64,000 bases of DNA, taken from the NCBI GenBank assembly GCA_023974075.1, contig CM043792.1, positions 19,290,824 to 19,354,823 of the forward strand, in the 5' to 3' direction. Below, in pieces: positions 1 to 53,000 of this stretch. Every line of letters starts with the position of its first letter. The stretch's first letter is position 1. The position numbers and the translations under genes are program-made. This DNA is from Chaenocephalus aceratus. Taxonomy: Eukaryota > Chordata > Actinopteri > Perciformes > Channichthyidae. The notes under the pieces were generated by a model that worked only from the letters and a program-made list of their open reading frames with translations, was not told where the DNA came from and did not search any database.

Positions 1-148
1 ATAAATATAGTGGAGTAAAGTACATGATTTCCTTCTGATTTGTAATGGAGTAGAAAGACAAAGTAGCAACACATTGAAATACTCACGTCAAGTACTAGTA
101 CCTCAAAATCTTACTTGAGTAAATCTACTTAGTAACGCTTCACCACTG
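1..148 (-). mobile_element. hAT-like non-autonomous transposon fragment (teleost type)
   Basis: Read on the minus strand it starts CAGTGGTGAAGCGTTACTAA and continues with the ACTCAAGTA...TTTTGAGGTACT...TACTCCA pattern of a very common teleost element whose terminus is CAGTGGTG. The terminus is at 148; the rest is cut by the left edge. Confidence 0.7.
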
Positions 149-689
149 CTGTACTGTACTCGTATGTCATTACTAGTTGTTATTATGAATTATGAATGCT
201 TACTTGACAAAGGGACACCCCGAGGTCGTTGGACTTCCACCGCTGAGACTCCCACACTCAGCAGCAGCATTAGCAGGTACTGAGTCTGACAGGACGTCAT
301 CTCCGCAATGGATCAGTATTTAGGAATATTCAGCTGCACCTAAACCGCCTCTATGGCACAAAATGTGTAGATTAATACAGGAACCACCATGTTAAAACAA
401 TAAACATATCGGGACAAGAACGATGATGTTATATCAACTAAAATCCATCAAGTATCTTCGCTTGTTCTGGTTTCGACAACGACTTCTTGTTAGCTAACAC
501 AGTAACGCGAACTAGCCAATTTAACTAAAAGCAACCTCTAAAATAACACGTAAATAAATAGAAATACCAGGAGTGCGTAACCATTTATAATAACATAATA
601 ATACCTTAAGCGTACACTGTAAATACTGTTGGTAGACACAAAGAAAACGTTTAAAACAATTGCTTAAAACAAGCTAATAGCTAATCATT
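149..689. other. no gene recognised
   Basis: AT-rich sequence with many stops in all frames and no recognised exon or repeat boundary. Confidence 0.5.
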
Positions 690-890
690 ACCGGTCAATG
701 CACCGCTTAGTTCCGTGTTGTCAAAGCGCATGCGTACACCTCCGCCCCGCTGTGTCTTGTTTCTCTTTGATTGGTCGACGCTTTCTTTAGCCCCTGTGAT
801 TGGCTGAGAGCCGTGGCAGCCGCCTAAAGAAGAGGATTCTGGGGAGGATTCAGCCTTCTCATGGCAGAGTTAGACAGGTGCAGGTAGTCA
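690..890. promoter_or_regulatory. candidate housekeeping-type (possibly bidirectional) promoter
   Basis: GC-rich for the area. It holds an NRF1-like GCGCATGCG palindrome (726-734) and two inverted CCAAT boxes (ATTGG at 770-774 and 799-803, 29 bp apart). On the + strand an ATG at 861 (MAELDRC) runs into a possible donor CAG|gtagtc at 883. On the minus strand a possible donor ACCG|gtaatg ends at 692. Which direction is transcribed, and which gene, cannot be told from this window. Confidence 0.4.
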
Positions 891-3800
891 TCACTCTTTA
901 CACTGTTTATCATTAGACCATGTTTCATTCAGGCATCGTACAGACTACACGTTAATATCGATAAAGTGGACAAATGAGGGCACTATCATTTAATTGTATC
1001 CTATAAAAGGTCAAATGTATACAACAACTAAAGGACGTTGCCTGCAATATCTAGTAATAGGATAATACAGTCTCGACAAACATGCTACACTTAAAAATAA
1101 GATTAAGCTCAAATATCACTTTACATACAACATGTATTTACATTACTAAATATTATTTGAACACTCTTTGGGTTTATATTTCTATTTTTTCATATATTAT
1201 TGCACTATGTGGATGTTGATTGACTATGTGTGTGTACCATATCTTGTATCTTTTTTCAGTATCTGTTTTTCTATCCTGTTGTTTCTTATGCGGACTAAAT
1301 TTGCTAACAAAGCACCTAGCATATGAAACTGTAATAATAGTGACACTTGTATTGCATTTAATATAAAAATCTTACTTTATTTGTATTTTTAACACACTTT
1401 ACAGTACCGAACAGTGAAATAAAAGAAAAATATACTGATATACTATAATATTGTTTTATATATAGATGTTTGCTTATTAAATGCATTTATTCACAAAATG
1501 ACACCTCAGCTCTGTTGAGAGGAAAAACTTTCATAAAAATAATATAATAAAAAATAACTTGGATACATTTTACACATTACAGCAAGATCATTTACAAATA
1601 TTACAATCATTTCATGTTGTTTTTTCCCCTTGAATAATATTTCTTACTTGTGAACAAACACATGAATTAAAGCCCAGAAAAAAATATTCACAGAGGGGTC
1701 TCTGTGAAAAAGTGACCTAACAGCCACCCAAGATGGGAACCACTAGGCCACCACGGGACGGACATCTAGGCTAACAAAGATCGAAGTTACTAAGAAATAG
1801 AAGTGGTGGTAGTACTAAAATGGCCAAGGTAGATAAGGACACATGTATTCCTTTTCAAAATGTCACATCCAATGTGACTACATCAGCTCAACTTTGACTT
1901 TATCAGTCAAATTAGTTCAATTTCACATGGACTATTAATGGAGAATTACTTGTTTGTTTGAATAGACCTCTAGAAAAGTCGTTAACATTGACTACTGCAC
2001 AACGAGTTTGTGATTTGGCCCAATGTAAAATGATCAATGGGTGACTGCCAATGACCAAACCACCAGACACAGACTGAATACTACCTGAAACACACTGTCT
2101 GCCTCAAAACCTGACGAAATAAAGTGCTGGTACAAATATATTTGATTTCAACAATAAATGTGGACGATTAAAATATGTTAGCACAAGTGAGCGAAAACAT
2201 AACTAGAGAATGAAAAGGTGAGGATGTGGCCTGCAGTGTTTTAGTGGTTCACAAAACAACCTTAAGTGGTTATTTGTCAATCATTATGACTTGGATACAT
2301 TTATAATTTACAATCCAATATTACATTATATACAAGATTGGTTATGCTTATAGCTATATCATCAACACATGATTCATTTTCTAGACCATCCACCAGAATG
2401 ATATAAAAATAAACTGTACACAAACTGTTCAAAGAAAACACTTCCCATGGTTTTCTTTTCATCATTTAAAAAGAATGGCAGCAATCAATCAGTTGAATAC
2501 ATTTCTTAATAAGAAACAATTGCTACAGTATCGTGTTTGTATGGCAAGTAAATATTGATGTTTTTATAGCTTATGACAAAACAAGAAGCCACAAAAACAA
2601 AGCAACATCTTTAAAGTGAAAGGCCGATGCATATGGGAATCTTTTATTTAAGTAACTGCAGTAGTAATCCTGGATTCCCATTGTACAAGGTGAAAGCCTG
2701 TGTGGTGGCCCGGCAGCTCTGCTCCGTCCTGCGACAGAGCAGGTCGAACACACAGGCTTATGTTGCTCCGAGCTGTGGCGTCTTCAGATAAGCTCAGTTA
2801 CTGACCTGCAGGAACTTGCTCTTACCCTTCAAAAGAACCACACTCATGTTATTTTCGTTTTTTTTACCCTGTGAAAAACAAACACCTAAACAAGCTGTGA
2901 CCTATTTGAGCTGATCAAATCCTGAACACCATTCAACAACTTGTGCTGATGCCGGTGAGGGACCAATGACACATATGACAACCTCTTAAGCATCCTGCCA
3001 TCTCTCTCTGTTACATTTACTCATGACCACACAAAAAGCCACACAAACAAACAAATACACGCATCAACTCCATCATGTCAAATCGATAACTGGTCAGATT
3101 CAAACTAATGCATTAAAGGACATCCCTATTCGTTCTCACCGCCCGCAAAATCTTATCTCATAATTCTTATTTCCTCCTCATGCTTTCATGAAGCTATAAG
3201 AAAGTAATTTGACCTTCCTGATAAAAAACAGCACATTCTTTATGTTGGTCCGAGCTCAGCAACAACATTATTGGCAGCAATGTTTTTTCCTTTCCCCACT
3301 ATATGCAATGCTGGATACACTGTGTATAGACACACTGATACTCACAGAAATAAGCATACTGACGTGATATAAATATACTAGGATATCTATTATATATCTT
3401 ATAAATCTACATACTGGCAGGTATGTATCCTGCATCTGACATTAAGGCAAAAAAGCATCAAACATAACAAGGATGAATAGGGACTGCCAGACCAGCTTTT
3501 GGTCAAGTAACGCTTCTTTCTCCTGACATTCTGCCTCCCTGATTTTCATCTTCATCCGTATTCCTTCAAATCACTTCACCCACTGAAGCTTCTCATCCTT
3601 TCCTTTGGTGAGAATCATTGTGTATGAGGAGAAATAACCACGCAGTGCAAGTGGGTGTGAGATGGCAAGTGGAAATTTGTTCTGCTGATGAAATAATTCT
3701 GTATCCCTTCAACATATTTAGAAATTGTTAAATAGAAAATAGGCAAAACTTATGCTTCAAAGCATCACATGGCTTATTCTCAGAAAGTAAAAAAATCATT

Positions 3801-4568
3801 CTAATAAGAAAAAACCATAAGCTGGAAAAAGTCCACTGATGGTTGTGGGGGTGGTGATGATTGCTCTGCATCGAGACTTCTGAGTTATTATATTACCAGA
3901 AGAGCAACAAAGGAAGACTTAAAACATATCACCACAGAAACTGTACGTGTGAGATACACACCACAATACCATGAACTGTAAAGAGAGATCTTTAACAAGA
4001 GACAATCAAAAATGATAACAAAAGTAGACACTCCTGTCCCACAATGCATTGCTTCACGACAGCTCCATTCAGGAAGCTGGTGTTTCAGAAAGGCACAGAG
4101 CCATCTTGCACCAGTAGCACTCTCCTCGTAAAGGGAAAGGGGTATTGGAGCCGGCGGCCCCCCCTCCATCGCAGCATCTTCTTTTCCTTCAGCATCTTCC
4201 TCTCTCCTCCTCCAACTCTGTGGATTTTCTTTTCTTTCCGACAGAAATGGAAAAAAAAGTCCCTCGGCTGAGTAGCTTGTCAGAGGAGAACAGTTTCTGT
4301 TGAGGTTCGAACGAACATGAATTACTAATACTGACTGAACACTAGTTAATACTCCTTTAAGAGATGGCTTTTTCCAAAGAGATTCATTACTGATCAATGT
4401 CCCTCATGTAAATGCACACACACAAACACATGGTCAAGAGTGTGTGTCTGTGTATGTGTGTGTGAACAGAGGAAAAGAATTATACTGCATGACTGATGTA
4501 TGCACTCACATTATTGAATTGGTGTATTTTGACATGACTTGCTCCTACTATGTGTGTTTGTGTGACTT

Positions 4569-4570
<2 letters not shown>
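891..4570. other. non-coding stretch 3' of pde4a
   Basis: AT-rich. The longest open frame (minus strand 3888-4397) has no recognisable domain. Part may be pde4a 3' UTR, since several minus-strand AATAAA hexamers occur. Nothing else supported. Confidence 0.5.

Positions 4571-4654
<84 letters not shown>
4571..4654. repeat. (TG)42 microsatellite
   Basis: 84 bp of uninterrupted TG on the + strand, about 290 bp after the pde4a stop codon; probably in or near its 3' UTR. Confidence 0.97.
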
Positions 4655-4655
<1 letters not shown>

Positions 4656-4814
4656 ATCACAGTCCCAGAGTGCTACGCTGTCTTCAGTTGTCCGTCTTGA
4701 ATGCTCTCCTCGGTTCCTCTTAGTCTAAAGTTCGTTGTGAAATCGGTCGGAGGACTTGTCACCACTCCAAATCTACAGTTGCTGTGTAATTACCTTCTCT
4801 TGAAGCGATTTACA

Positions 4815-4820
4815 TTTATT
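4815..4820 (-). terminator. pde4a: candidate poly(A) signal of pde4a
   Basis: AATAAA on the minus strand about 130 nt after the pde4a stop codon. Other AATAAA hexamers occur further downstream (for example at 2643-2648), so the true 3' end is uncertain and may include the (CA)n tract at 4571-4654. Confidence 0.25.
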
Positions 4821-4946
4821 CCCTTTTTGAAAAATATATTTAAAGGTCTGTACTGTCATTGCAGTCTTATTTGTTCTTGGTTTGGCCATTGAAAAGGATG
4901 AACAAAATGATGTGTGCACGGGAGGAGGGAGATACGGGAGCAGAAC

Positions 4947-44094
<39,148 letters not shown>

Positions 44095-47000
44095 AGTGCA
44101 AACAAAATATGAAAGATCCCCTTTAAAAGTTATTTCTTAAATGATATGGCTGTATTCGTTTATTTCAAGCACAAAACAAAGCGTTTCATGTCCCTCTCTG
44201 CCACTCGAACAAATCAAAGTGACCAAGTCCAGCACAGCCCAGATCTGAATCGTGTTTTCTGAATAACATCAAAAACTGTCACAGTGGTAATCTGGCAACT
44301 CAAAAATCGTTAATCTCATTGTTCTCAGTGGAGATCAGTTTTAATTTAGTAGACTCTCCCCTCTGCCGTGATCCTCACCAGTCCTGCGTTTTAGTGATGA
44401 GACACCGGTCCTGCTGCTTCCCCTGAAGTTTGACGCCTCGTCGCCCATGGCGCACAACCGGATGACTGTATTTATTTTAGAGAGTTTATTGCTTTTTATC
44501 AGCCACTTATTGCAGAGACACACAGATCGCCGGCGCTGGCTTATGTGTGTGGTATTATTGCTGCACGTACGTCTCTCAGAAATGTCCAAGCAATTTCCAT
44601 AAAAGTACTCAATCTATCACGGCTCGTGTAGAGCTACGGCATCTCGGAGCGCGCGTACCCCGCAGATGTCTCCAGTAATTCCTCCATGGAGATGTTAGAT
44701 CCAGTGATTTCAAAAAGATGGCACACTGCACTCAAAAAACATCCTTCCTCAATACCTCAGGATGGTATGAAGAATGGGTTGAAAAAACAGATGCGATCAT
44801 TTGTTCCTTTCTGTCCACTCTCTTCTCCAGGCTTAGTTTTGTCAGAATGCATCATAAAATGACACAAATTGATCATTTCGGAGGTTCAGCCATTCTGTTC
44901 AGTGTGGGCCATTATCTTCCCATCCTCATATTTGCTGGAGTTCGACGACAAACATTGGCTTCACCACAAAGCTCCCTCTCCCTCTCTACCTCCCTCTCTA
45001 CCTCCCTCTCTCCCTCTAAGTCCAGTCTATCTCTATGGTGGTTGGATGGTTGTTCTACTCAGTGATTTGTCAGCACTGGAGTGTTTTGAACCTTGTATGT
45101 GCTCATCCATTATGTTTTGCCCCATGCACGCATTCACTGCGCATTTCCTTGACAGAAAACAAACACAGCAAATTGCTCAAATGATGATGGCAGCTGGGAA
45201 CAAGGCTTACAAGATCAGGCATCTTAAAATGCCACTGTTAGTAATTTCACCTATTTCTAGCTGAAAATTGTCCCTATTACTTAGCTTCTTCCTGATTGAG
45301 GAGTACACTGACACCTCCCAGTACCTCCCCTAATATTTCCTTTCGGCTGGTATTTTTAGATAAAGAACAGAATTAAACTCTATCCTGTTTTGGAGCTGGG
45401 CAGGGCACTCAGACTGTAAGATGAAAGGTCCTATTCCCACCAGGGACACCGCAGCTAATGGCACTAACATTTTTGGATGAAAGCATCTGACTGTAGTGAC
45501 ATTTGTGACAATGATCTGACCTCTGTCAGGCTGGGATCAATGTGTACATGCAATTCAATGTATTGCCAAATCAGGTGCTAGTTGTGTTGACTAGGACTAG
45601 AGGGAACATGCTTTTATTATTTGTGGATGGTACTGTTTCTCTTTAGTGATTGAGAGTATTTAACCTACGTTGAATAATCAAACTCAGAAGTACTTAATTT
45701 ATTTTTATATGTCATAGTCAATGTTTACATTTACCACGTTCAGCTTCATTGTTCTTGTTCTTAGCAGTTATGTCTATTTCTGTAGAATAACATTGAGAAT
45801 ATAAAAAAATCCTTTTATTGCACACTTGCTTGGCCAATAAGGTTGATTCTGATAATGGATGTGGATCATCTGAGTTAAACTCAATCAAGTTGCATCTGCA
45901 GTCAGACAGGCTTTAGCTGACATTAAGGTGAGTCTTTAGTGTCTGCAGAATTTTCAACCTTTTGTCCAGATTGCTTTGGAGGAGTTTGTAGCTGACTATG
46001 ACATGTGACAAATACGAGCGTGCCCAGATCTGGGAACATATCTTATTCCTGATTTGCCACTTTTAGATGGAATGCTATATTTCTCCATGGAGTTTGGGTT
46101 TCTGTGTACTATACGTGTGTACATCACATACATAATGTACCCGTGGTTATGAGAAGGAGCGTATCAGACTGGCTGTGAAGAACATGGCTGTAAGACCGTT
46201 CTTGAGGCCCTCAATGTTGAGTGACAGCTGTTGAGCACTTAGAGAAGATAAGCTCACATTTCCAATTGGTGAACAGCCCACCGGGAATCAGCATGTGGAC
46301 TCATGACAGCCTCAGCTGACCTGGAAGTGCCTTCAGATTTCCAGAGAGGAGCTGGACTCGGCTACTGGGAAACGAGACATCTGGACGGCTCTGCTTGCTG
46401 CCGCTGGTGACCCTGACACAGATAAGGAGCTAAAAAATAGACGGCGGATGCTTGGATGGACTAACAACTTCTCAATGCTGCTGCTTTTCTTTTCCTGCCA
46501 GCACAGTTTGAATGCTCCCAGGAGTGATGTCTGAACAGCATCAATGGTGGCACTAACAGCTGTAAACTGATTAATTGAACATCTTGGTGCCATAAATGCT
46601 AAAAAAAAAAACTATTTACAGACACGCTAAATTAGATTTAATTTAGCTGATGCCTTTATCCAAAGTGACTTACAATAAGTACAATCAACCATGAAGATAC
46701 AAACTCAGAACAGCAACTGATCCTTTAAGTATAAGTTTTCAATAAGCCAAACCATTGGCATTGGGTTAAAATAGTCATAAACCGAAAGGAAATGGTTATT
46801 TACTTATAAAGCCATTGCGAGTGGTTGTGGAGAGTCTTGGTGAAGATCTGCTACAACGCCGCCCACTGGCTCCATCCGATGCTGGCTGGCTGAACTACAG
46901 CGCAGCAGACCCGACCTCAGGCCTCACACCTCAGGCGAGTCGAGCTCATTAGCCGGGGGCCGCCGGAGACAATCGTCGCTGCCCTTCGTGTGTAGTGTGT

Positions 47001-50000
47001 GTGCAGCAGGACAAAAGCAGTGTCAAGGGAAGCAGTGGTGCCACTTACAATTAACTGAAAGTCCACTTTTTCCCAGGGGTCCTCTGAAAGCTTTCCTTCA
47101 TTTCCCTTGTGCCTGGGCTCTGAAAGATTGAAACAGAAGGAAAGAACGTGACCAGAAAGAAATGTAAGGCATAGTAATACCAAGAGATTTTCTACATGTC
47201 CAAATATTCCTGTATTCTGACAATAAATCAACATGTTCTTCATGCCAACCCTCACAGTTCTTATGGTTTCATGGAGAATATGCATAACAAGTGGTCCAAA
47301 CCAACAGCTTTTGTTTTCTGGTGAGCTTCACAGCCTCACAGAGCAGAGAGCGTGCAGATTTCTAGTCGAATTTCCATCTATACTGTAAGTACTTCTGTCA
47401 CACATAGACTGGCGCTGTAAAAAGTGGTTTCCCTTTTGTCCACACGCTTTTTTCTGCCTCACCCTAAATTCAATCTTTAGTTTATTCCGTGCTCATTTCC
47501 AGCTGTCTGCCCTTCAGAGCAAGCTAGACAGAAATAAAAACCCAGTGTGTTTACAGTCTGTTTGATGAGAAGAATTATTGCTTTGAGCTATGATTCTACA
47601 TGCATACTGTGTAGTGCAATACATTAACAAAAAATTGCAATTGTATGAAGGTATTGAGTTTAAAACTGCTTCAGAGGAAGTGATACTGTAGCATCAACAG
47701 ATGTTCTGTGTGTTTTACCTAAATGTGGTCGGTTTAGGCTTACATAGCCTGTAGGGGTAATCATGTGAATATGTTGTTTCTGAAGCCGATAAACACTAAG
47801 CATAAGTGGATTTTCCAGAGCTGACACTGTTTGATAAATTAAGCACTGAAACGCAGTTAGTCATCCGGAATGAACGCAATCCGTGCTCTTGATATAATGG
47901 ACATAAAATAGTTTACACATACACTGTGTTACTGGATCACGAAATGCACTCCCACAATTCAAAGCTATTTGAACTACTTTCGAAATGTTGTGGTAACCTT
48001 CAGAGAAAAGCAACAGCAGAAGCATTTTAACTGGAGGTGAGCTGCAGAAGGTTGGAGTAGGCACGTACAGAAGCATTGCAGTAGTTCAGCCACAACACGA
48101 AGGCATTCATCATTTTGTCTGCTTCTTTCAAAGCCAAGGCCTAATGTTAGGAGTGTGTTCTCAGCTGAAATTGAAAGGAAAGGCACAGTTTAACATGCTT
48201 GTTTGCTTGTCGCATTTATCAAAATAAGACGAGTCGAAAATGTTAGGTTTTAAACTTTTGTGAGTGGCTCAATGCTTAAAATCTGCGGTTTGATATGATC
48301 ATAACTTTAACCTTCATTGCACGTTTCTTTAGAACAAAAAGAAACACGTAAAATGTAATCATAAAGACCCCTTTCTTTTCACATTTCACACAACTGTCAT
48401 ATGTGATTTAGAATGAAAAGAATATATCTTGAATATATTTACCTTGAAGCATTGAATGACGCTGGGGACTTTACTTCCTCGCTATGATTCAGAACAAATC
48501 TGCAATTTAATTTAAACTTTAAATGATTATTTTCTCCCAGGGCAGCTGTTCCAAAGTATTCAATATTGTCTCCTTGAGAGACAATGTTAAAGTGCAGTAC
48601 ATGTCCTTAGAAAATGAAAAGGGAAAAAAGAAAAAGCTGTCTGTATCTGGACGCAGAGAGAATAGGTGGAAATAACTTTAATTTAAAGCCGATGACCATA
48701 CAACTATAGTGTTTTATTTAAAGGCTGCTTTGGGTCTAGAAATGGTTCATACAAATCCTAAATGAGCAACTCCAAGCTGCTTATCAGAATCACAGATTAG
48801 ACTATTGTTACACTGGGAAGCACTTTTAAAAAGAAATACGATACTTCAATTGAATTGAATCGTGCTGCAAGGAATTTCTCTCTGAAGGACAATTAGAATG
48901 ATTTAACCAACATTTAAAATACGATTCAGATGCTTCATCAGAATGGGAATGAGCAAGCAAAGAATCCAGGAGTCTGTAACTGCTGCATGCTAACAAGGAG
49001 AACTCACTTGTGTTCATTTCATCTCAAAAGCCTTGACCAAAAACGTAGGAAAGAAATGCCCAAACACAGTGAGGTATTTTCTTAATTACCCAGGGTTTTG
49101 GTCTCATGGCTCTCATATGCGCGAAATCTTGACCACCAAGTATGCAGATCGGAATGTGGCATGGGTAATGTTTTTGTGGAATGTAGGAACATTTCTAACC
49201 AGCTCCTTGTGCAAGAATGTTGTACTCTGTCGTAAAAGTACTCTTTGATGACATAGACAATGGACCTTATGTAAACTCATCATGTATAAATGTATTCTTA
49301 TGATAATTCCCCAGATAAAGAACGTATGATGGGGTATGGGGGAATAATCTTTCCTGGTGCTTGAGTCAGCTTCACACTTAATTGAGTGAGCATCTGATTT
49401 ATTACCATCAACCTGGCCAAATAGATCTCTGCATTATATATTCAAATTGTGAAAAATAATTGAAATGCCAAGCAGTCTTGCTAGCTCAGTGCATGTGGAT
49501 AGGAGGGTCATGGCAGGCCATGGTGAAGTGCAGCGTGTAATGCATTATTGCTGTTTTATTTTAATGTTGGTGAGTGTGTACGGTGGAGATGTAGCTTAAA
49601 CTGAACATGTAAATAATGTCTCTAGCTTATAGATATCCACAGAAGGCAGCAGATTTTGCATATCGAGCCGAAAGACCATCAGCAGCCTGTCTGGCCTCTG
49701 GCCCACACTGAGTCTACACATCGGGCATTAGGGAATGCTGGGAAATAAATCCACTTTCTGCCAGTGGAGGGCCATGAAATATTAATTCACACCTCTTTCC
49801 TGACTGTGTGCAATAGTCTGGCAGCTACTCTGTATGTGTGTCTCCATGCGTGTAAACACACATGTAGGACAATGAAAAGTAGATTGAAAGTCCTTAAATG
49901 TAAGTATGTGTGAGAGAGGAGGAAGTATAGGCATGCTTAGACGTGGTTGCAGTAATATGTAACAGTGATTCAGCAAGCTAGTGGGTCATTTATATTAGGT

Positions 50001-53000
50001 GTGATAAAGGATTCCTAAAATAACTTCAGATTGTCTTTTTCTTTTCCTGTGGAGGTGCAGCGGTGTGGGCGTAATGTCCTCCTGTCCACACCGTGTGCAT
50101 GTGCGTTAACACAAATCCTACTGAACAACACAATCATTCAGAAGTGATTCTGTGTGCTCTCAAGCAGCACGAGCGTGACACCACTTTTCGCCTCATTTCC
50201 TCTTAAGTAATGTTTTCTTTTTCCAAACCAATCAGATCTTTCTGAAATGTGTCTTGAGTAGAAGGCAGAGGAGCAGTTCGATCGGAAATGTTGCAACATG
50301 GGAGGCAAGGTTTCACTTTATGGACAAGATGAGGACCAGGGAGGCTTTCAATGATTTGATAACTAGATTTGAAAGCTTCTTAAAACTTCTACTAATGATG
50401 TTGCGGCGCTATAAGGGCAACTGGAGATGAGAATCAAGGGTCAGAAAGACCACAAGGCTGAGCTCCCACAATGCACTGTAATGGGCCCTGGTGTGTGATA
50501 TGTTACTGGTGAAACAGGGGGGCACAATGGAAGTGGAAGACCAGGAAAAAAACGACTTAAAGTGCCCATCATGCATTACTACAACCACATTAATTATGCA
50601 TGTTTGAAAATCTAATCGAAGAATTTTAATGTTATATGAAAAGTATAATCTGTCTTTAACAACTGGCCAGTCAAACAGCATGAACACTTTCATTTAATCG
50701 TTGTGTCTGTCATCATAATTAAAGACCCTTCAGTCAATGTGTGGGTGATGGCAGGTCTCAGTTTACATTTGGATTATATATTGTGCCTTTAAAGACATAA
50801 AAATGAAAGCATAACATGTTGTTGTTGTTGTTGCACTCTGTTTTTTACATTCAAATAATATGTGCTTAAGGCAATAAACAAGGAGTTCCACAATGAATAA
50901 CCTTCTTACATTTAATTATTAGATAAAAAAACAGAGAAAAATAAATGCAGGGTTCACAGGACAACGTGTTCTTACAACATGGTTTGATTCAATTGTAATC
51001 ATGTAAGAGACAAGTGGCAGGAAGGAAATAAGAGAGGAATGAGAGCTGTGCGCAGGATAAAGGATCTGATTCTGGACAGGAGATATGATTCAACAGGGGA
51101 GAGGAGGAGGAGAGAAGATTCTCAAAGATATGAGATTAGGTTCTTGGGTGTGGTGGAAAAAACTCTACATTACCTTGCTACTGCTTCGCTTTGAATGAAA
51201 CTCTCAGCCTGATGCTTTAACCAGGTCCATCACACTGCTACAGTCTATGTCTGATGCTAGGGAAATTAAATAATCAAAATTAAATGTAAGTATATCTATC
51301 CAGAAAATGAGAATGACTGTATGTATAACGTTTGTTTTCTCAGTGCATTTGAACACTGTGCTGGGAAACATAGCTTTTGTTTTCCCACACATGGTTATCT
51401 ATATTATATACACTGATACTATTACACAGGGGATGGACTGGAAGAGATGAAAATGAAGAGTGTAACAATAGCCAAGCTTATTTCAGGTGGATAAGGGTAC
51501 ATGTTCTGGCTTGGAATTTAATTCCCTACTATAATATAATCTTGTTTGGCTGTAAGCACGAGCACCGTTCAAACTGAGTGACTTTCACCCTCGCCTGCAT
51601 TTAGCAAAAGACAGCTCTCTCCTGTGCTGTGGAGATGTTTCACTGTTTTATAGACTGTTTGTCACAGGGGGAGTGGGCTGCTTTCTATGACTAATCTTGC
51701 TATAAACAGCACTTGTGACATACCCTTTTTGGTTACTCTTTGTTGCTCGTATATAGAATAAAGCAGTAATAAATCACTGCAGATGTGAATTTAGTTTTAT
51801 AAAAGTAGCTTACAGTGGATCTGTTTTTTCCCATCTACATTCAAACACATGTCAGTAAAGGTAAGGTCAGTTACATTTTCAACACACACAGAAAGCTCCA
51901 GAAATAAAACTTCCCCTTGATTTGTGTGTGGTGGGTGATAAATGATGCTGCAGTGATCTGCCGTCAGAGCTCTCCCTCTCTGTATTTGGGAAAATCGCAT
52001 GTTTCTGCAGCATTCACCAGCAACTGTGCAGGGTGACTGTGTGGGTGGAAATCATGAAAGGCAGAAATCTAAATGTGTCTGACTCAGCGTCCGCCGAGCC
52101 TCGGTGAATCCCTCTGAGAACTCTGGGTAGACTGGCTGCAGGTATGAGAACATAATTCAAGGGTGCCTGAAGAATTACAGACACATATTACAGAAATATA
52201 CCCAATGACAGGGAAAACCCCATTAATATAGTGCCAGCAGGTCTCAAAAACAACCCAGCATGTCTTCTATACTTTATCCTTTCCATTTTTCTTTAAATAT
52301 TAATGATAGTTATTTGTTGGGCATCACAACAGCCAAAAAAAGTTGTTGGCTGAGAAAGGTCCAAGACAATATCCAATGGTCAAGAAAAGGCAGACTCTTA
52401 TGAGAAATGTACTGCAGCTGTGTTTCTGCCCATCAGGGGAAAGCTCCATCAGCTCAGGGCTCAGCAGGTCCACATGAATTACGACTAATACAAACCCTTC
52501 ATCCTGATGAGTGCTGAGAGGAAGAGGAGCTCTTCTCCCTGCCTCCTGCCCCCTAGCCCCTCGGTATGAAGGGTGAGGGACGGCGATGCAAAGGGCCAAT
52601 CACCCGAGCAAACCACTTTAAACTCAGTTTGACATGCCATTAACTTCAGAGTCTGCTCAACAGAAAATACTGGGCTTATGAGAACATAGCTGAATTATTT
52701 CACCTCTTTTTCACGTTCAATACATTTGAATATCATCAGTCTCTAGTCTTATCATATGGGAAATGTACTTCACTTCTCCCTATGATATGTTATTTGCATT
52801 TCTTGAGCAGCTTGTTATCAGCCGTTATGGCTGACTGGCTGAGGCTGTTGTTAAATTATTCATTCAGGGAGCACAATGCATCCTCTCAGCAATAACTTGT
52901 TTACCTTTCATACAGGTCACATTCACAGCATTAACGCTCTGATGGAGGCAGAGGGCGTCTGCCTGGTGACATGTAACCTAAGAACGCAGGAAAGTCAAAG

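Noticed and set aside
3888..4397. 169-residue minus-strand open frame downstream of pde4a
   Set aside because: No recognisable domain, low-complexity patches, and located where the pde4a 3' UTR or intergenic DNA is expected.
4444..4728. Open frames made of repeated Cys-Val or His-Thr (also at 12098-12413, 16557-16806, 24711-25182)
   Set aside because: They are translations of GT/CA microsatellites, not proteins.
46917..47285. 122-residue minus-strand open frame taken as a whole
   Set aside because: No known domain; only the splice-flanked 71-nt part within it seemed worth reporting.
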